Assembly (NCBI GenBank): GCA_021204025.1
Contig: JAJQAC010000069.1
Span: forward strand, 1 to 64,000
Length of the DNA stretch: 64,000 bases
Source: Clostridiales bacterium
Lineage (GTDB): Bacteria; Bacillota; Clostridia; Lachnospirales; Lachnospiraceae
Direction: 5' to 3'
In this document: piece after piece, positions 8,053 to 15,300 of the stretch
How positions within the stretch are numbered: the stretch's first letter is position 1
Layout of the letters: each line of letters opens with the position of its first letter
Translations under genes and position numbers: made by a program
Notes under the pieces: generated by a model
The model's input: the letters and a program-made list of their open reading frames with translations, nothing else
What the model was told of the DNA's origin: nothing
Database searches by the model: none

Positions 8053-9504
8053 GTGGATCATGAATGTAAAAAATATTTATCTGCGATTGATGAAAAAGAA
8101 GAAAAATTATGTCAGTTAAGCGATAGCATCTGGGATCATCCGGAGACGGCATTTACGGAGTTTCTTTCTGAAAAAGCGCAGATTGATTTTTTCCTTTCCG
8201 AAGGTTTCACCGTTACGGAAAAGGCTTATGGAGTAGAAACGGCGTTTTACGCAGAGTATGGAAGCGGAAGTCCAAGAATTGGTGTGCTGGGAGAGTATGA
8301 CGCATTGTCAGGACTTGACCAGGTATCCGGAATCGTGGAGAAAAAATCAGAAAAGCCCGGCGCCTGTGGTCACGGCTGTGGTCATAATCTGCTGGGGGTC
8401 GGAGCGGCCGCCGCTGCTCTTGCAGTAAAACGATATCTGGAGGAAGGACACCCGGGGACGATCGTTTATTACGGATGTCCGGGTGAAGAAGGCGGATCCG
8501 GGAAAGCATTTATGGCGCGCAACGGCGCATTTCGTGATCTGGATTGTGCGCTGACGTGGCATCCGTCTACCTTCAATGAGGTTGTGAAAGACAGTACGCT
8601 GGCAAATTTCCAGCTTCTGTATACGTTCCATGGGACAGCTGCCCATGCGGCTGCCTGCCCGGAGATGGGGCGCAGTGCGCTGGACGCGCTGGAGCTGATG
8701 AATGTCGGCTGCAATTTTCTGCGGGAGCATATGAGTGAAAAAGCGCGCGTTCATTACGCGATTACCGATACCGGCGGATATTCGCCAAATGTTGTGCAGG
8801 ATCAGGCAAAAGCGATTTATCTGGTACGGGCGCCAAAACTGGGAGAGGCGCATAACCTGCTGGAACGGGTTCATAAGATCGCCAAGGGCGCAGCTCTGAT
8901 GACAGAGACAGAAGTGAGTTATGAACTGATCAAATCCTGCGCAAATGTTGTGTCGAACCGTGTGCTGGAGGGTGTGATTTATAACGCGATGTGCGAGGTC
9001 GGCGTTCCGGAATATACGGAGGAGGAATATGGAAAGTCGGCGGCCTACAGCGCGACGGCGCCGGCAGGAGCCGGAAGGGATTACATCAGCCGGATCGAAG
9101 ACCATCTGATTCCGGAGAATGTTCGCTTTCTCAAAGATCACGCGCAGGATCGTCTTTATGATTTTATCGTTCCGTATGAGGAAGTACACCGGGTAAATGT
9201 CGAGGGAGGTTCGTCTGATGTTGGCGATGTCAGCTGGCAATGCCCGACTGCATGGATCCATACGGCGACCTGGGCGCCAAAGACTCCGGGACATTCCTGG
9301 CAGGTTGTTTCCCAGGGGAAATCTTCGGTTGCGCACAAGGGGATGCTCTACGCCGGAAAAAGTATGGCTCTTGCGGCAATGATGCTCATGGAGGATACCA
9401 GTCTCCTGGCGGCTGCGAAAGCGGAGTTTGACGAAACGATGGCGGGTCAGACCTATATCCCGATTCCGGATGGCATCCGGCCAAAGGCAATCAACCGGAT
9501 ATAA
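8053..9504 (+). CDS. M20 family amidohydrolase, AbgB-like
   Basis: A 483-residue metal-dependent amidohydrolase/peptidase resembling AbgB, the subunit of p-aminobenzoyl-glutamate hydrolase (about 480 residues). Metal-site elements visible are GEYDAL, GACGHGCGHN and PGEEGGSGKAFM; later come HAAACPEMGRSALDA (dimerisation domain) and GSSDVGDVSW. The start is GTG at 8053, with GAGGAA 6 bases upstream; no better ATG exists. It follows dppF by 91 bases, which suggests intracellular cleavage of an imported acyl- or aryl-amino acid or peptide. An abgT-type transporter lies far away at 60 kb. Substrate is not predictable. Confidence 0.85.
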   Translation: MDHECKKYLSAIDEKEEKLCQLSDSIWDHPETAFTEFLSEKAQIDFFLSEGFTVTEKAYGVETAFYAEYGSGSPRIGVLGEYDALSGLDQVSGIVEKKSEKPGACGHGCGHNLLGVGAAAAALAVKRYLEEGHPGTIVYYGCPGEEGGSGKAFMARNGAFRDLDCALTWHPSTFNEVVKDSTLANFQLLYTFHGTAAHAAACPEMGRSALDALELMNVGCNFLREHMSEKARVHYAITDTGGYSPNVVQDQAKAIYLVRAPKLGEAHNLLERVHKIAKGAALMTETEVSYELIKSCANVVSNRVLEGVIYNAMCEVGVPEYTEEEYGKSAAYSATAPAGAGRDYISRIEDHLIPENVRFLKDHAQDRLYDFIVPYEEVHRVNVEGGSSDVGDVSWQCPTAWIHTATWAPKTPGHSWQVVSQGKSSVAHKGMLYAGKSMALAAMMLMEDTSLLAAAKAEFDETMAGQTYIPIPDGIRPKAINRI

Positions 9505-9540
9505 AATGCTGAAAATGTAGCTGAATTTATAAATATTCGA

Positions 9541-9569
9541 TTGACAAAGCAACATTATCCGGGTATAAT
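9541..9569 (+). promoter_or_regulatory. Consensus sigma-A promoter of rpmF
   Basis: TTGACA (9541-9546), a 17-base spacer and TATAAT (9564-9569) match consensus exactly. A leader of about 130 bases precedes rpmF; I see no known leader motif in it. Confidence 0.85.
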
Positions 9570-9703
9570 ATCATAGGTTGTGATCTGGATGAAGACCAGT
9601 TACTCGGTAACAGGTTATTGCTGAATCTCCCGATGAGACTTCTTTGTAGAGAGTGATGTCGGTTATCCAGGATATATATTTAGAGTTTAAGGAGGTGTTA
9701 ACC

Positions 9704-9886
9704 ATGTCTATCTGTCCAAAGAATAAGTCGTCAGCTGCGAGAAGAGATAAGCGCAGAGCGAACTGGAAAATGAAATCCATGAATCTGGTCAAGTGCAGCA
9801 AGTGCGGTGCTCTGATGATGCCTCATCGTGTGTGCAAGGCCTGCGGCTCTTACAACAAGAGAGAGATTGTCTCGGTAGAAGACTAA
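9704..9886 (+). CDS. rpmF: 50S ribosomal protein L32
   Basis: 60 residues, beginning MSICPKNKSSAARRDKRRAN, with a zinc ribbon formed by Cys31, Cys34, Cys44 and Cys47. This is the usual length for zinc-type L32 of the large ribosomal subunit. AAGGAGGTG lies at ideal distance before 9704; the longer frame upstream has no such site. It has its own promoter and terminator. In most Firmicutes rpmF follows yceD directly, but here it precedes it and a hydrolase gene separates them. Confidence 0.95.
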   Translation: MSICPKNKSSAARRDKRRANWKMKSMNLVKCSKCGALMMPHRVCKACGSYNKREIVSVED

Positions 9887-9915
9887 GTTTGTAAATATTT
9901 TAAATGGTAGTAAGG

Positions 9916-9949
9916 TAACGGTTCGGGTTGTTTCCGGGCCGTTATTTTT
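9916..9949 (+). terminator. Intrinsic terminator of rpmF
   Basis: TAACGGTTCGGG (9916-9927), loop TTGTT and TCCGGGCCGTTA (9933-9944) form a 12-bp stem with G-U pairs, followed by TTTTTG. Confidence 0.9.
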
Positions 9950-9966
9950 GTCTATATGCACACGGA

Positions 9967-10001
9967 CGGATATGGAAATTTTGTAGCTGACGCTGCATCC
10001 G
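9967..10001 (+). repeat. Short hairpin motif, copy 2
   Basis: CGGATATGGAAATTTTG is followed by GTAGC-TGAC-GCTGC and ATCCG. The outer arms CGGAT/ATCCG and the inner arms both pair. Compared with copy 1 at 2954-2988, the inner stem bases differ but remain paired. Confidence 0.4.
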
Positions 10002-10011
10002 CCCGTCGCGG

Positions 10012-10050
10012 CGAATAAGAGCCGGCAAGCCGCCTCTTATTCGATTTTAT
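10012..10050 (+). terminator. Second hairpin after rpmF, possible terminator
   Basis: CGAATAAGAG (10012-10021) and CTCTTATTCG (10034-10043) are perfect inverted repeats around CCGGCAAGCCGC, followed by ATTTTATAG. It could act as a weak terminator or simply be a palindrome. Confidence 0.45.
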
Positions 10051-10053
10051 AGT

Positions 10054-10082
10054 TTGTCTTGCTCTCATAACTGATTTATAAT
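10054..10082 (+). promoter_or_regulatory. Promoter of the isochorismatase-fold gene
   Basis: TTGTCT at 10054-10059, a 17-base spacer and TATAAT at 10077-10082 lie about 45 bases before the start codon. Confidence 0.6.
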
Positions 10083-10127
10083 ACAATAGCAAAAGAAAAC
10101 ACAGTTGCAAAAAAGGAGATCATCAGG

Positions 10128-10646
10128 ATGAAAAGTATTTTACTTGTTATCGATATGCAGAATGATTTTATTGATGGAAGCCTGGGGACGGAGGACGCGT
10201 GCCGGATCGTGCCCGGAGTCATTGAAAAGATCAGGGAAGCGGTGAAAAATGGTGACAGAGTCATTTATACCAGAGATACTCATGGTACGGACTACCTGCA
10301 GACACAAGAGGGACGTCTCCTTCCGGTTGAACACTGCATCCGGGATACGGCAGGCTGGCAGATCCGGGAAGATGTTCTTGCGGCAGCCAATGGCAACGAG
10401 GAGGTCATTAACAAACCTTCTTTCGGTTATACCGGATGGGCTCAGGTTTTGCGGGAAGAATATGACACGATCACATTGATCGGACTCTGTACGGATATCT
10501 GTGTCGTATCCAATGCGTTAATTCTGAAAGCGATGTATCCGGAAACCCATGTGGTTGTGGATGCAGCCTGTTGCGCGGGAACGACACCGGAAAGACATCA
10601 GGCGGCGATCCGGACTATGGAATCCTGCCAGGTGGAAATTCACTGA
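10128..10646 (+). CDS. Isochorismatase/nicotinamidase family cysteine hydrolase
   Basis: 172 residues of the isochorismatase-like fold. The catalytic aspartate is in LLVIDMQNDF (Asp9), the lysine in NKPSFGYTG, and the nucleophile cysteine in GLCTDICVVSNA. DTHGTDY and LPVEHC are the substrate and metal region seen in nicotinamidase-like members. AAAAGGAG precedes the ATG. It is followed by yceD after 31 bases and probably shares its transcript. Conversion of nicotinamide to nicotinate is plausible; other amide substrates are possible. Confidence 0.8.
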   Translation: MKSILLVIDMQNDFIDGSLGTEDACRIVPGVIEKIREAVKNGDRVIYTRDTHGTDYLQTQEGRLLPVEHCIRDTAGWQIREDVLAAANGNEEVINKPSFGYTGWAQVLREEYDTITLIGLCTDICVVSNALILKAMYPETHVVVDAACCAGTTPERHQAAIRTMESCQVEIH

Positions 10647-10677
10647 AAGAAATTCATTGAAAAAAGGAGGATCAGCA

Positions 10678-11211
10678 ATGAAGATTTCTTTATCCGAGGT
10701 GTGTGCAGTCGATGGAAGAGAACGAAATTATACCTGTGAGATCGGGATGGAAGTCTTTCCGTCGCCCGATGGTGATTATGAAGTTACTCAGAAGGAACCG
10801 GTAACACTTCATATCGTTAATAACGGAGATCAGAAGCTGAAAATCACCGGCAGGCTGCATCTGACGCTTTCGATCCCCTGCAGCCGATGCCTGGAGCCGG
10901 TCGAGGTTCCGTTTGACCTGGATATCGAACAGGACGTGGACTGTAAGATGACAGAAGAAGAGCACCGGGAAAATCTTGAGGAACAGCCTTTTATCGAGGG
11001 TTATGATCTGGATATCGATCATTTCGTCTGCAACGAGCTGCTGTTAAATCTTCCGATGAAAGTTCTGTGCAGGGAAGATTGTAAGGGATTATGCAGCAAA
11101 TGCGGCGCGAACCTGAATGAACATCCCTGCACCTGCGACAGAGGATCGCTGGATCCACGGATGGCGGCGATCCAGGATATTTTCAGACAGTTTAATCAGG
11201 AGACGATGTGA
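10678..11211 (+). CDS. yceD: YceD/DUF177 family protein
   Basis: 177 residues of the DUF177 family, which is widely linked to 23S rRNA accumulation and usually sits beside rpmF. Visible hallmarks are CSRCLEPVEVPFDLDIEQD in the centre and a C-terminal cysteine cluster (CREDCKGLCSKCGANLNEHPC) that probably binds zinc. AAAAAGGAGG fixes the start at 10678. The gene is on the same strand as rpmF but 790 bases downstream with a hydrolase between, an unusual order. Confidence 0.85.
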   Translation: MKISLSEVCAVDGRERNYTCEIGMEVFPSPDGDYEVTQKEPVTLHIVNNGDQKLKITGRLHLTLSIPCSRCLEPVEVPFDLDIEQDVDCKMTEEEHRENLEEQPFIEGYDLDIDHFVCNELLLNLPMKVLCREDCKGLCSKCGANLNEHPCTCDRGSLDPRMAAIQDIFRQFNQETM

Positions 11212-11308
11212 GAAGGGTCAGATATCCTGCTCTTTGACCGGAAATCCGGGAAAGTGTATCAGTGCCGGAAGCCTTTCGTTTGGCTGATCAGGTTTGTTTT
11301 TAAATTTA

Positions 11309-11337
11309 TTGACAATTTTATAAAATGGTTATACAAT
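11309..11337 (+). promoter_or_regulatory. Promoter upstream of peptidase/transporter relics
   Basis: TTGACA (11309-11314), a 17-base spacer and TACAAT (11332-11337). The predicted start, around 11344, falls inside the hairpin at 11341-11387. Confidence 0.6.
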
Positions 11338-11340
11338 AGC

Positions 11341-11387
11341 AGAAATGGATGGCACAAGGGCCAGGAAAAGGGGTGCCGTCCATTTCT
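11341..11387 (+). other. 15-bp hairpin at a predicted transcription start
   Basis: AGAAATGGATGGCAC (11341-11355) pairs with GTGCCGTCCATTTCT (11373-11387) across a 17-base purine-rich loop, with one T-G pair. It is followed by TAATTTTATAT. It could be the terminator of the yceD transcript, or the 5' end of the transcript begun by the promoter just upstream. Confidence 0.5.
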
Positions 11388-11472
11388 TAATTTTATATCA
11401 GATATTGGAAACAAAAAGAACCTTGATTTCGGTATTTTATTACATAATCGGGAGATGAGAAATTATGGATGA

Positions 11473-11553
11473 CTTCCGGAATTGAAGGAAATCAAACCAG
11501 GACATCATGTCGCCTGTATTCCGGCGGACGGCCAGGAAGCGGTCGCAGAATAA
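11473..11553 (+). pseudogene. C-terminal relic of an OppF/DppF ATPase
   Basis: A 26-residue reading frame, LPELKEIKPGHHVACIPADG and a few more residues before TAA, matches the C-terminal tail of peptide-transport ATPases. Compare LHEVSPGHKVACLKYEEG at the end of dppF in this window. Everything upstream of the tail is missing; a TGA lies at 11470. It directly precedes the tail of an M20 peptidase, the same gene order as dppF and the M20 gene at 7-9.5 kb. Confidence 0.6.
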
Positions 11554-11567
11554 CAGGAAGGAATCAG

Positions 11568-11906
11568 GTGATTGATAAGGAGGAAGAGATCATCAGGGAT
11601 TCGGGAATCACCGGCGTCAGGGCAGCTTATGACAACCCGCGAGGAGGCAATCTGGTATCCGTAAAAGACCCGATTGTGAGAACAGCGCGGGAGTGCGTAA
11701 GAGAACTGACCGGTGAAGATCTGATCCCTTCCTATCAGTGGGCCAGCAGTGATACCCGATATTTCAGGGAAGCAGGGATTCCTGCTATCCAGTTTGGACC
11801 ATCCAATACCGTCGGAATTCATAATTATAATGAGACTGTAAATACAGAAGATATTATCATCGCGTGTAAAGTTTACGCAGCCATTATTCTGGAACTGGTA
11901 GGATAA
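11568..11906 (+). pseudogene. C-terminal relic of an M20 family peptidase
   Basis: About 112 residues matching the C-terminal metal-binding part of M20 peptidases (ArgE/DapE/CPG2 type): SYQWASSDTRYFREAGIPAI, FGPSNT, and IHNYNETVNTEDI with the final metal-ligand histidine. The N-terminal catalytic domain, including the HxDxV and EE motifs, is absent. GTG at 11568 has AGGAAGG nearby, so a short product might be made, but it could not be an active peptidase. It probably arose with the oppF relic by one internal deletion. Confidence 0.7.
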
Positions 11907-11952
11907 AAATTCATGAACAGAGAGGAGAATCTGCCTGTTTTTACACAGACAG

Positions 11953-13068
11953 ATGACATCAGAAAATATGGATATCGAAATGTTCGGACGTTTCAGCAAC
12001 GCCTTTGGACCAAGTGGATTTGAGGAAGAGGTTGTGCGCGTCATAGCGGAGTATTGTCAAAAATATGAACTCAGCACAGATGCCATGTGTAATCTGTATG
12101 TAAACATGCAGACATGTCCGACACAAAAGCCGGTTATTCAGCTGGACGCACACACGGATGAATGTGGGTTTATGGTACAGACGATTCACGATAATGGCTG
12201 TCTGGGGATCCTTATGCTTGGAGGGATCGTCCTGAGTAACCTTCCTGCTCATTCGGTTATCATTCGCACCCGAAAGGGGAAAAAAGTCCGGGGAATCATC
12301 ACATCAAAACCGATTCATTTTATGAATGAGAAAGAAAGGGCTTCGCAGGAACTGAATATTGAATCTTTGTATGTCGATATTGGAGCAACAAGCCGACAGG
12401 AGGCTGAGGAAATATTTGGCGTTTCGGTGGGCGATCCGATCATTCCGGATGTCACTTTTTCATATGATGAGGAACAGGGAATCTGTTTCGGGAAGGCTTT
12501 TGACAACCGTGCAGGATGTGCCTGTATTGTCGATACGATGGAACAGCTGTATGACGAACGGAATCAACTGGCTGTACATGTGACCGGGGCTTTTGCTTCT
12601 CAGGAAGAAGTAGGGATGAGAGGAGCCTCAGTTACCGCACAGATCATAAAGCCGGATCTGGCTATTGTATTTGAAGGATCGCCTTCCGACGATTTTTTCT
12701 TTCGTGTTACTCAGACACAGGGTAAAATGAAAGGGGGAGTTCAGATCCGGAGGATGGATAACAGTTATATTTCCAATCCTCGTTTTATTGAATTTGCAGA
12801 AAAACTGGCAGATCGATATGGAATCCGCTATCAGGAAGCGGTCCGTCGGGGTGGAAGCACAAATGCGGGAAAGATCAGCCTGACAGGGAAGGCAGTTCCC
12901 GTGCTGGTGCTTGGCGTACTATGCCGTTATGTACACAGCCATTATAATTTTTGCGCGCGAGAGGATCTGGAAGCCGCGAGCAGACTGGCTGCCGAAGTAA
13001 TACGTGGATTGGACAGAGATGTGATCAACCATATCTGCGGGCACAATATACTAAAACATGATTTCTGA
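11953..13068 (+). CDS. M42 family metallopeptidase
   Basis: A 371-residue member of the M42 glutamyl-aminopeptidase/FrvX group, which forms large cytosolic assemblies that trim peptides. The metal ligands are seen in QLDAHTDECGFMV, GKAFDNRAGCACIVD (Asp), FASQEEVGMRGA (Glu-Glu) and IVFEGSPSDD; GGSTNAGKI follows. No strong ribosome-binding site stands directly before the ATG; GAGAGGAG lies about 25 bases upstream, so the true start is uncertain. It follows the M20 relic by 46 bases and may once have shared its operon. Confidence 0.85.
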   Translation: MTSENMDIEMFGRFSNAFGPSGFEEEVVRVIAEYCQKYELSTDAMCNLYVNMQTCPTQKPVIQLDAHTDECGFMVQTIHDNGCLGILMLGGIVLSNLPAHSVIIRTRKGKKVRGIITSKPIHFMNEKERASQELNIESLYVDIGATSRQEAEEIFGVSVGDPIIPDVTFSYDEEQGICFGKAFDNRAGCACIVDTMEQLYDERNQLAVHVTGAFASQEEVGMRGASVTAQIIKPDLAIVFEGSPSDDFFFRVTQTQGKMKGGVQIRRMDNSYISNPRFIEFAEKLADRYGIRYQEAVRRGGSTNAGKISLTGKAVPVLVLGVLCRYVHSHYNFCAREDLEAASRLAAEVIRGLDRDVINHICGHNILKHDF

Positions 13069-13112
13069 TCATTTATTATCGGGTTTTCCGGAATAATGGG
13101 GAGGAAAACATC

Positions 13113-13141
13113 TTGTAAACAACCTTTTCGTGTAGTAAAAT
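13113..13141 (+). promoter_or_regulatory. Probable promoter of the MscS gene
   Basis: TTGTAA at 13113-13118 and TAAAAT at 13136-13141 with a 17-base spacer, about 85 bases before the start. Confidence 0.45.
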
Positions 13142-13224
13142 ACAATCATATGATTGCACAACAGCCGGTACGGAAATTATAATTGATGGGGGTATCCGGC
13201 AGTGCGGAAAGGATGGTACATATT

Positions 13225-14025
13225 ATGCAAACATGGGTTAACAGTATCGTCAGTATGATTACATCTGCAGGGGGAAAAATAATTCTTGCGATTGTCGTAT
13301 TTTTTATCGGCGATATCATTATCAAAGGTCTTGTCAATACGCTGCAGAGAAATGCGGCTTTCGCAAAGATCGAGGATACGGTAAGGTCTTTCAGCATCAG
13401 TTTAATCAAGGGACTGCTCTATGTGATTCTGGTTGTTGCGGTAATCGGGATTCTGGGCGTGCCGATGGCATCCGTGATCACGGTACTTGCTTCTGCCGGT
13501 GTTGCGGTCGGTCTGGCTTTGCAGGGAGCTCTTTCCAATCTGGCAGGCGGTATTATGCTGATGGTATTTAAACCATTCCGGGTAGGCGACTTTGTGGAAG
13601 CTTCCGGAGCGACAGGAGTGATTCAGGAGATCACACTTTTTTATACCACGTTTCTTTCTCTGGATAATAAGCGCATTACAGTTCCGAACGGTAACCTGAT
13701 GAATGCGAATATTGTAGATTATTCATCGGAGGAACTCAGACGGGTTGATCAGACCTACACCTGTGCAAAAAGCGAGAGTCCGGCAAAGATACAGGCTCTT
13801 TTGATGACTGTGATCGAAAAACAGGAAAAAGGATTAAAGAGTCCGGAACCGTTTGCCCGTTTAAGCGGCGGCGATAATGAGTCGATGGAATTCACAGTGC
13901 GTGTATGGTGCAAAAATGAAGATTACTGGGATCTGTATTTTGATCTGACTCAGGATATTGTAGAAGCTTTTGCGGCAAATGGAGTACAGCAGCCGGCGAA
14001 GAGACTTACGGTTGATCGGCAGTAA
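13225..14025 (+). CDS. mscS: Small-conductance mechanosensitive channel (MscS family)
   Basis: 266 residues. Three N-terminal membrane helices lead to the pore helix with its small-residue pattern ASAGVAVGLALQGALSNLAGGIMLMVFKPFRVGDFVE, followed by the beta domain (RITVPNGNLMNANIVDYS) and the alpha/beta C-terminal domain. Membrane tension opens this class to release osmolytes. I start at 13225 (MQTWVNSIV) because AAAGGATGG lies 8 bases upstream; in-frame starts at 13183 and 13213 have no good site. The next gene begins about 60 bases downstream on the same strand. Confidence 0.88.
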   Translation: MQTWVNSIVSMITSAGGKIILAIVVFFIGDIIIKGLVNTLQRNAAFAKIEDTVRSFSISLIKGLLYVILVVAVIGILGVPMASVITVLASAGVAVGLALQGALSNLAGGIMLMVFKPFRVGDFVEASGATGVIQEITLFYTTFLSLDNKRITVPNGNLMNANIVDYSSEELRRVDQTYTCAKSESPAKIQALLMTVIEKQEKGLKSPEPFARLSGGDNESMEFTVRVWCKNEDYWDLYFDLTQDIVEAFAANGVQQPAKRLTVDRQ

Positions 14026-14082
14026 GCAGTCATCTGTACAGCCTGACAGGGAATCCGAATGGGCGGCAAAGCGGAGAATTTT

Positions 14083-14895
14083 ATGAATCGACGGGAACTT
14101 TTAAAAAATACCGGGCTTTTTGTTCTGGATATGGACGGGACGTTTTATCTGGAATCGCAGATACTGGATGGGGCGCTTGACTTTTTAAGACAGGTGGAAC
14201 GTCTCCGGAAAAAATATCTGTTTTTTACCAATAATTCTTCCCGATCGGCAGAGGCCTATATGGATAAACTGGCGGGGATGGGAGCCCGGATTACCAGAGA
14301 GCAGATTATGACGTCCGGTGACGTTATGATCCAGTATTTAAAAACCTGCTATCCGGGAAAAACGGTATATCTGCTGGGGACGCCCGATCTGGAACGATCC
14401 TTCCGGGAAGGGGGAATCCCTCTTACTGAGGACCATCCACAGATTGTGGTAGTCGGTTTTGACCAGACTCTCACGTATGACAAACTGTCCAGAGCCTGTA
14501 AGTTTATCCGCAGTGGCGCGGAATTTCTGGCAACACATCTCGATATTAATTGTCCGGTCAAGGATGGATTTATCCCGGATTGTGGGGCAATCTGTGCGGC
14601 AATTTCATTATCAACGGGGAAAACTCCCAGATATGTGGGGAAACCTTTTGCAGAAACGGTTGATATGATTCTGAAAGTGACTCAGATGGAGAAAACAAAG
14701 ATTTCTTTTGTCGGTGATCGTATTTATACGGATGTGAAGACGGGAGTAAATAATGGCGCCAATGGAATTCTTGTTCTCTCCGGTGAAACTAGACCGGAGG
14801 ATCTGTATCAGTCGGATGTGGTTCCGGACGCAGTCTTTCAGGATCTGAGAGAAATGGCAGAGATGATGAAAACGATGGAAACTGCTGAAAGCTGA
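14083..14895 (+). CDS. HAD-IIA family hydrolase (NagD/AraL-like phosphatase)
   Basis: 270 residues. HAD motif I is FVLDMDGTFYL, motif II is FFTNNSSRS, the IIA cap lies between, and GKPFAETVDMIL and FVGDRIYTDVKTGVNNG are motifs III and IV. Such enzymes dephosphorylate sugar or nucleotide phosphates; the exact substrate is not readable. The start at 14083 has GCGGAG upstream, while the in-frame ATG at 14059 has none. It is last in the run before the palindromic repeat region. Confidence 0.85.
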   Translation: MNRRELLKNTGLFVLDMDGTFYLESQILDGALDFLRQVERLRKKYLFFTNNSSRSAEAYMDKLAGMGARITREQIMTSGDVMIQYLKTCYPGKTVYLLGTPDLERSFREGGIPLTEDHPQIVVVGFDQTLTYDKLSRACKFIRSGAEFLATHLDINCPVKDGFIPDCGAICAAISLSTGKTPRYVGKPFAETVDMILKVTQMEKTKISFVGDRIYTDVKTGVNNGANGILVLSGETRPEDLYQSDVVPDAVFQDLREMAEMMKTMETAES

Positions 14896-14932
14896 ACTAC
14901 GGGCAGTCGGGAATGACTAAGACATACATACT

Positions 14933-14971
14933 TTTTTATCTTATAGGGAAGTTCATCCTATAAGATAAAAA
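14933..14971. other. 15-bp A/T-rich perfect palindrome
   Basis: TTTTTATCTTATAGG (14933-14947) and CCTATAAGATAAAAA (14957-14971) are exact inverted repeats with a 9-base loop. Neither strand has a U-run after the second arm beyond the stem itself, so it is not a textbook terminator, although the A/U-ended stem could still act on either strand. Confidence 0.5.
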
Positions 14972-14984
14972 GCCCTCCGGGCGG

Positions 14985-15164
14985 GGCGCTGAGCGCCAGT
15001 GGCGCTCGTTCAGCGCCGACCGAAACGGAGTGTAGAGCGCACTCGCGCGTAGGGAATTATGTCGCTGAAGCGACCGCGTCTACGCTCCGCTTCGGTCGTT
15101 GCTAATCGAGTGCCACTGGCACTCAGCAACGGCGCGAGAATGCGCCAAGGCGCATTCTTTGTTC
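14985..15164 (+). repeat. Composite palindromic repeat element, long copy
   Basis: Four G/C-rich hairpins stand in series. First GGCGCTGAGCGCC/GGCGCTCGTTCAGCGCC (14985-15017). Then a long arm pair CGACCGAA/TTCGGTCG (15017-15098) enclosing GTCGCT-GA-AGCGAC. Then GTTGCT..AGCAAC with GAGTGCC/GGCACTC (15098-15130), and GAATGCGCC-AA-GGCGCATTC (15138-15157). Blocks 15049-15078 and 15131-15164 recur on the minus strand at 63473-63502 and 63436-63469 with one mismatch each. No protein is encoded. It fills the gap between the HAD gene and plsX. Confidence 0.85.
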
Positions 15165-15180
15165 TAAGATGATCAAGGAA

Positions 15181-15216
15181 GGGAAAGCGGTTCCCTGAGA
15201 GCCGTTTCCCTTTTTT
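15181..15216 (+). terminator. Intrinsic terminator before plsX
   Basis: GGGAAAGCGG and CCGTTTCCC form a stem with one bulged G, followed by TTTTTTG. It ends transcription from the upstream HAD/repeat region. Confidence 0.8.
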
Positions 15217-15232
15217 GTTTTTTGTATTGATT

Positions 15233-15260
15233 TTGAAAACATTATCGAGTATAGTATTAT
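15233..15260 (+). promoter_or_regulatory. Promoter region of the plsX operon with a direct repeat
   Basis: TTGAAA (15233-15238) and TATTAT (15255-15260) have a 16-base spacer. ATTATCGA occurs twice, at 15241-15248 and 15256-15263, overlapping the -10. This could be a regulator site; I do not see a classic FapR operator. Confidence 0.45.
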
Positions 15261-15300
15261 CGAATGGAAAACATCATCAGATGATGCGGAGGATGACAAA

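Noticed and set aside
8347-9555. 402-codon minus-strand frame opposite the M20 peptidase
   Set aside because: The plus strand encodes a well-conserved enzyme with metal motifs; the antisense frame shows no domain and is a composition effect.
14985-15164. CRISPR array
   Set aside because: The stems differ from one another and there are no regular repeats with unique spacers; no cas genes are near.
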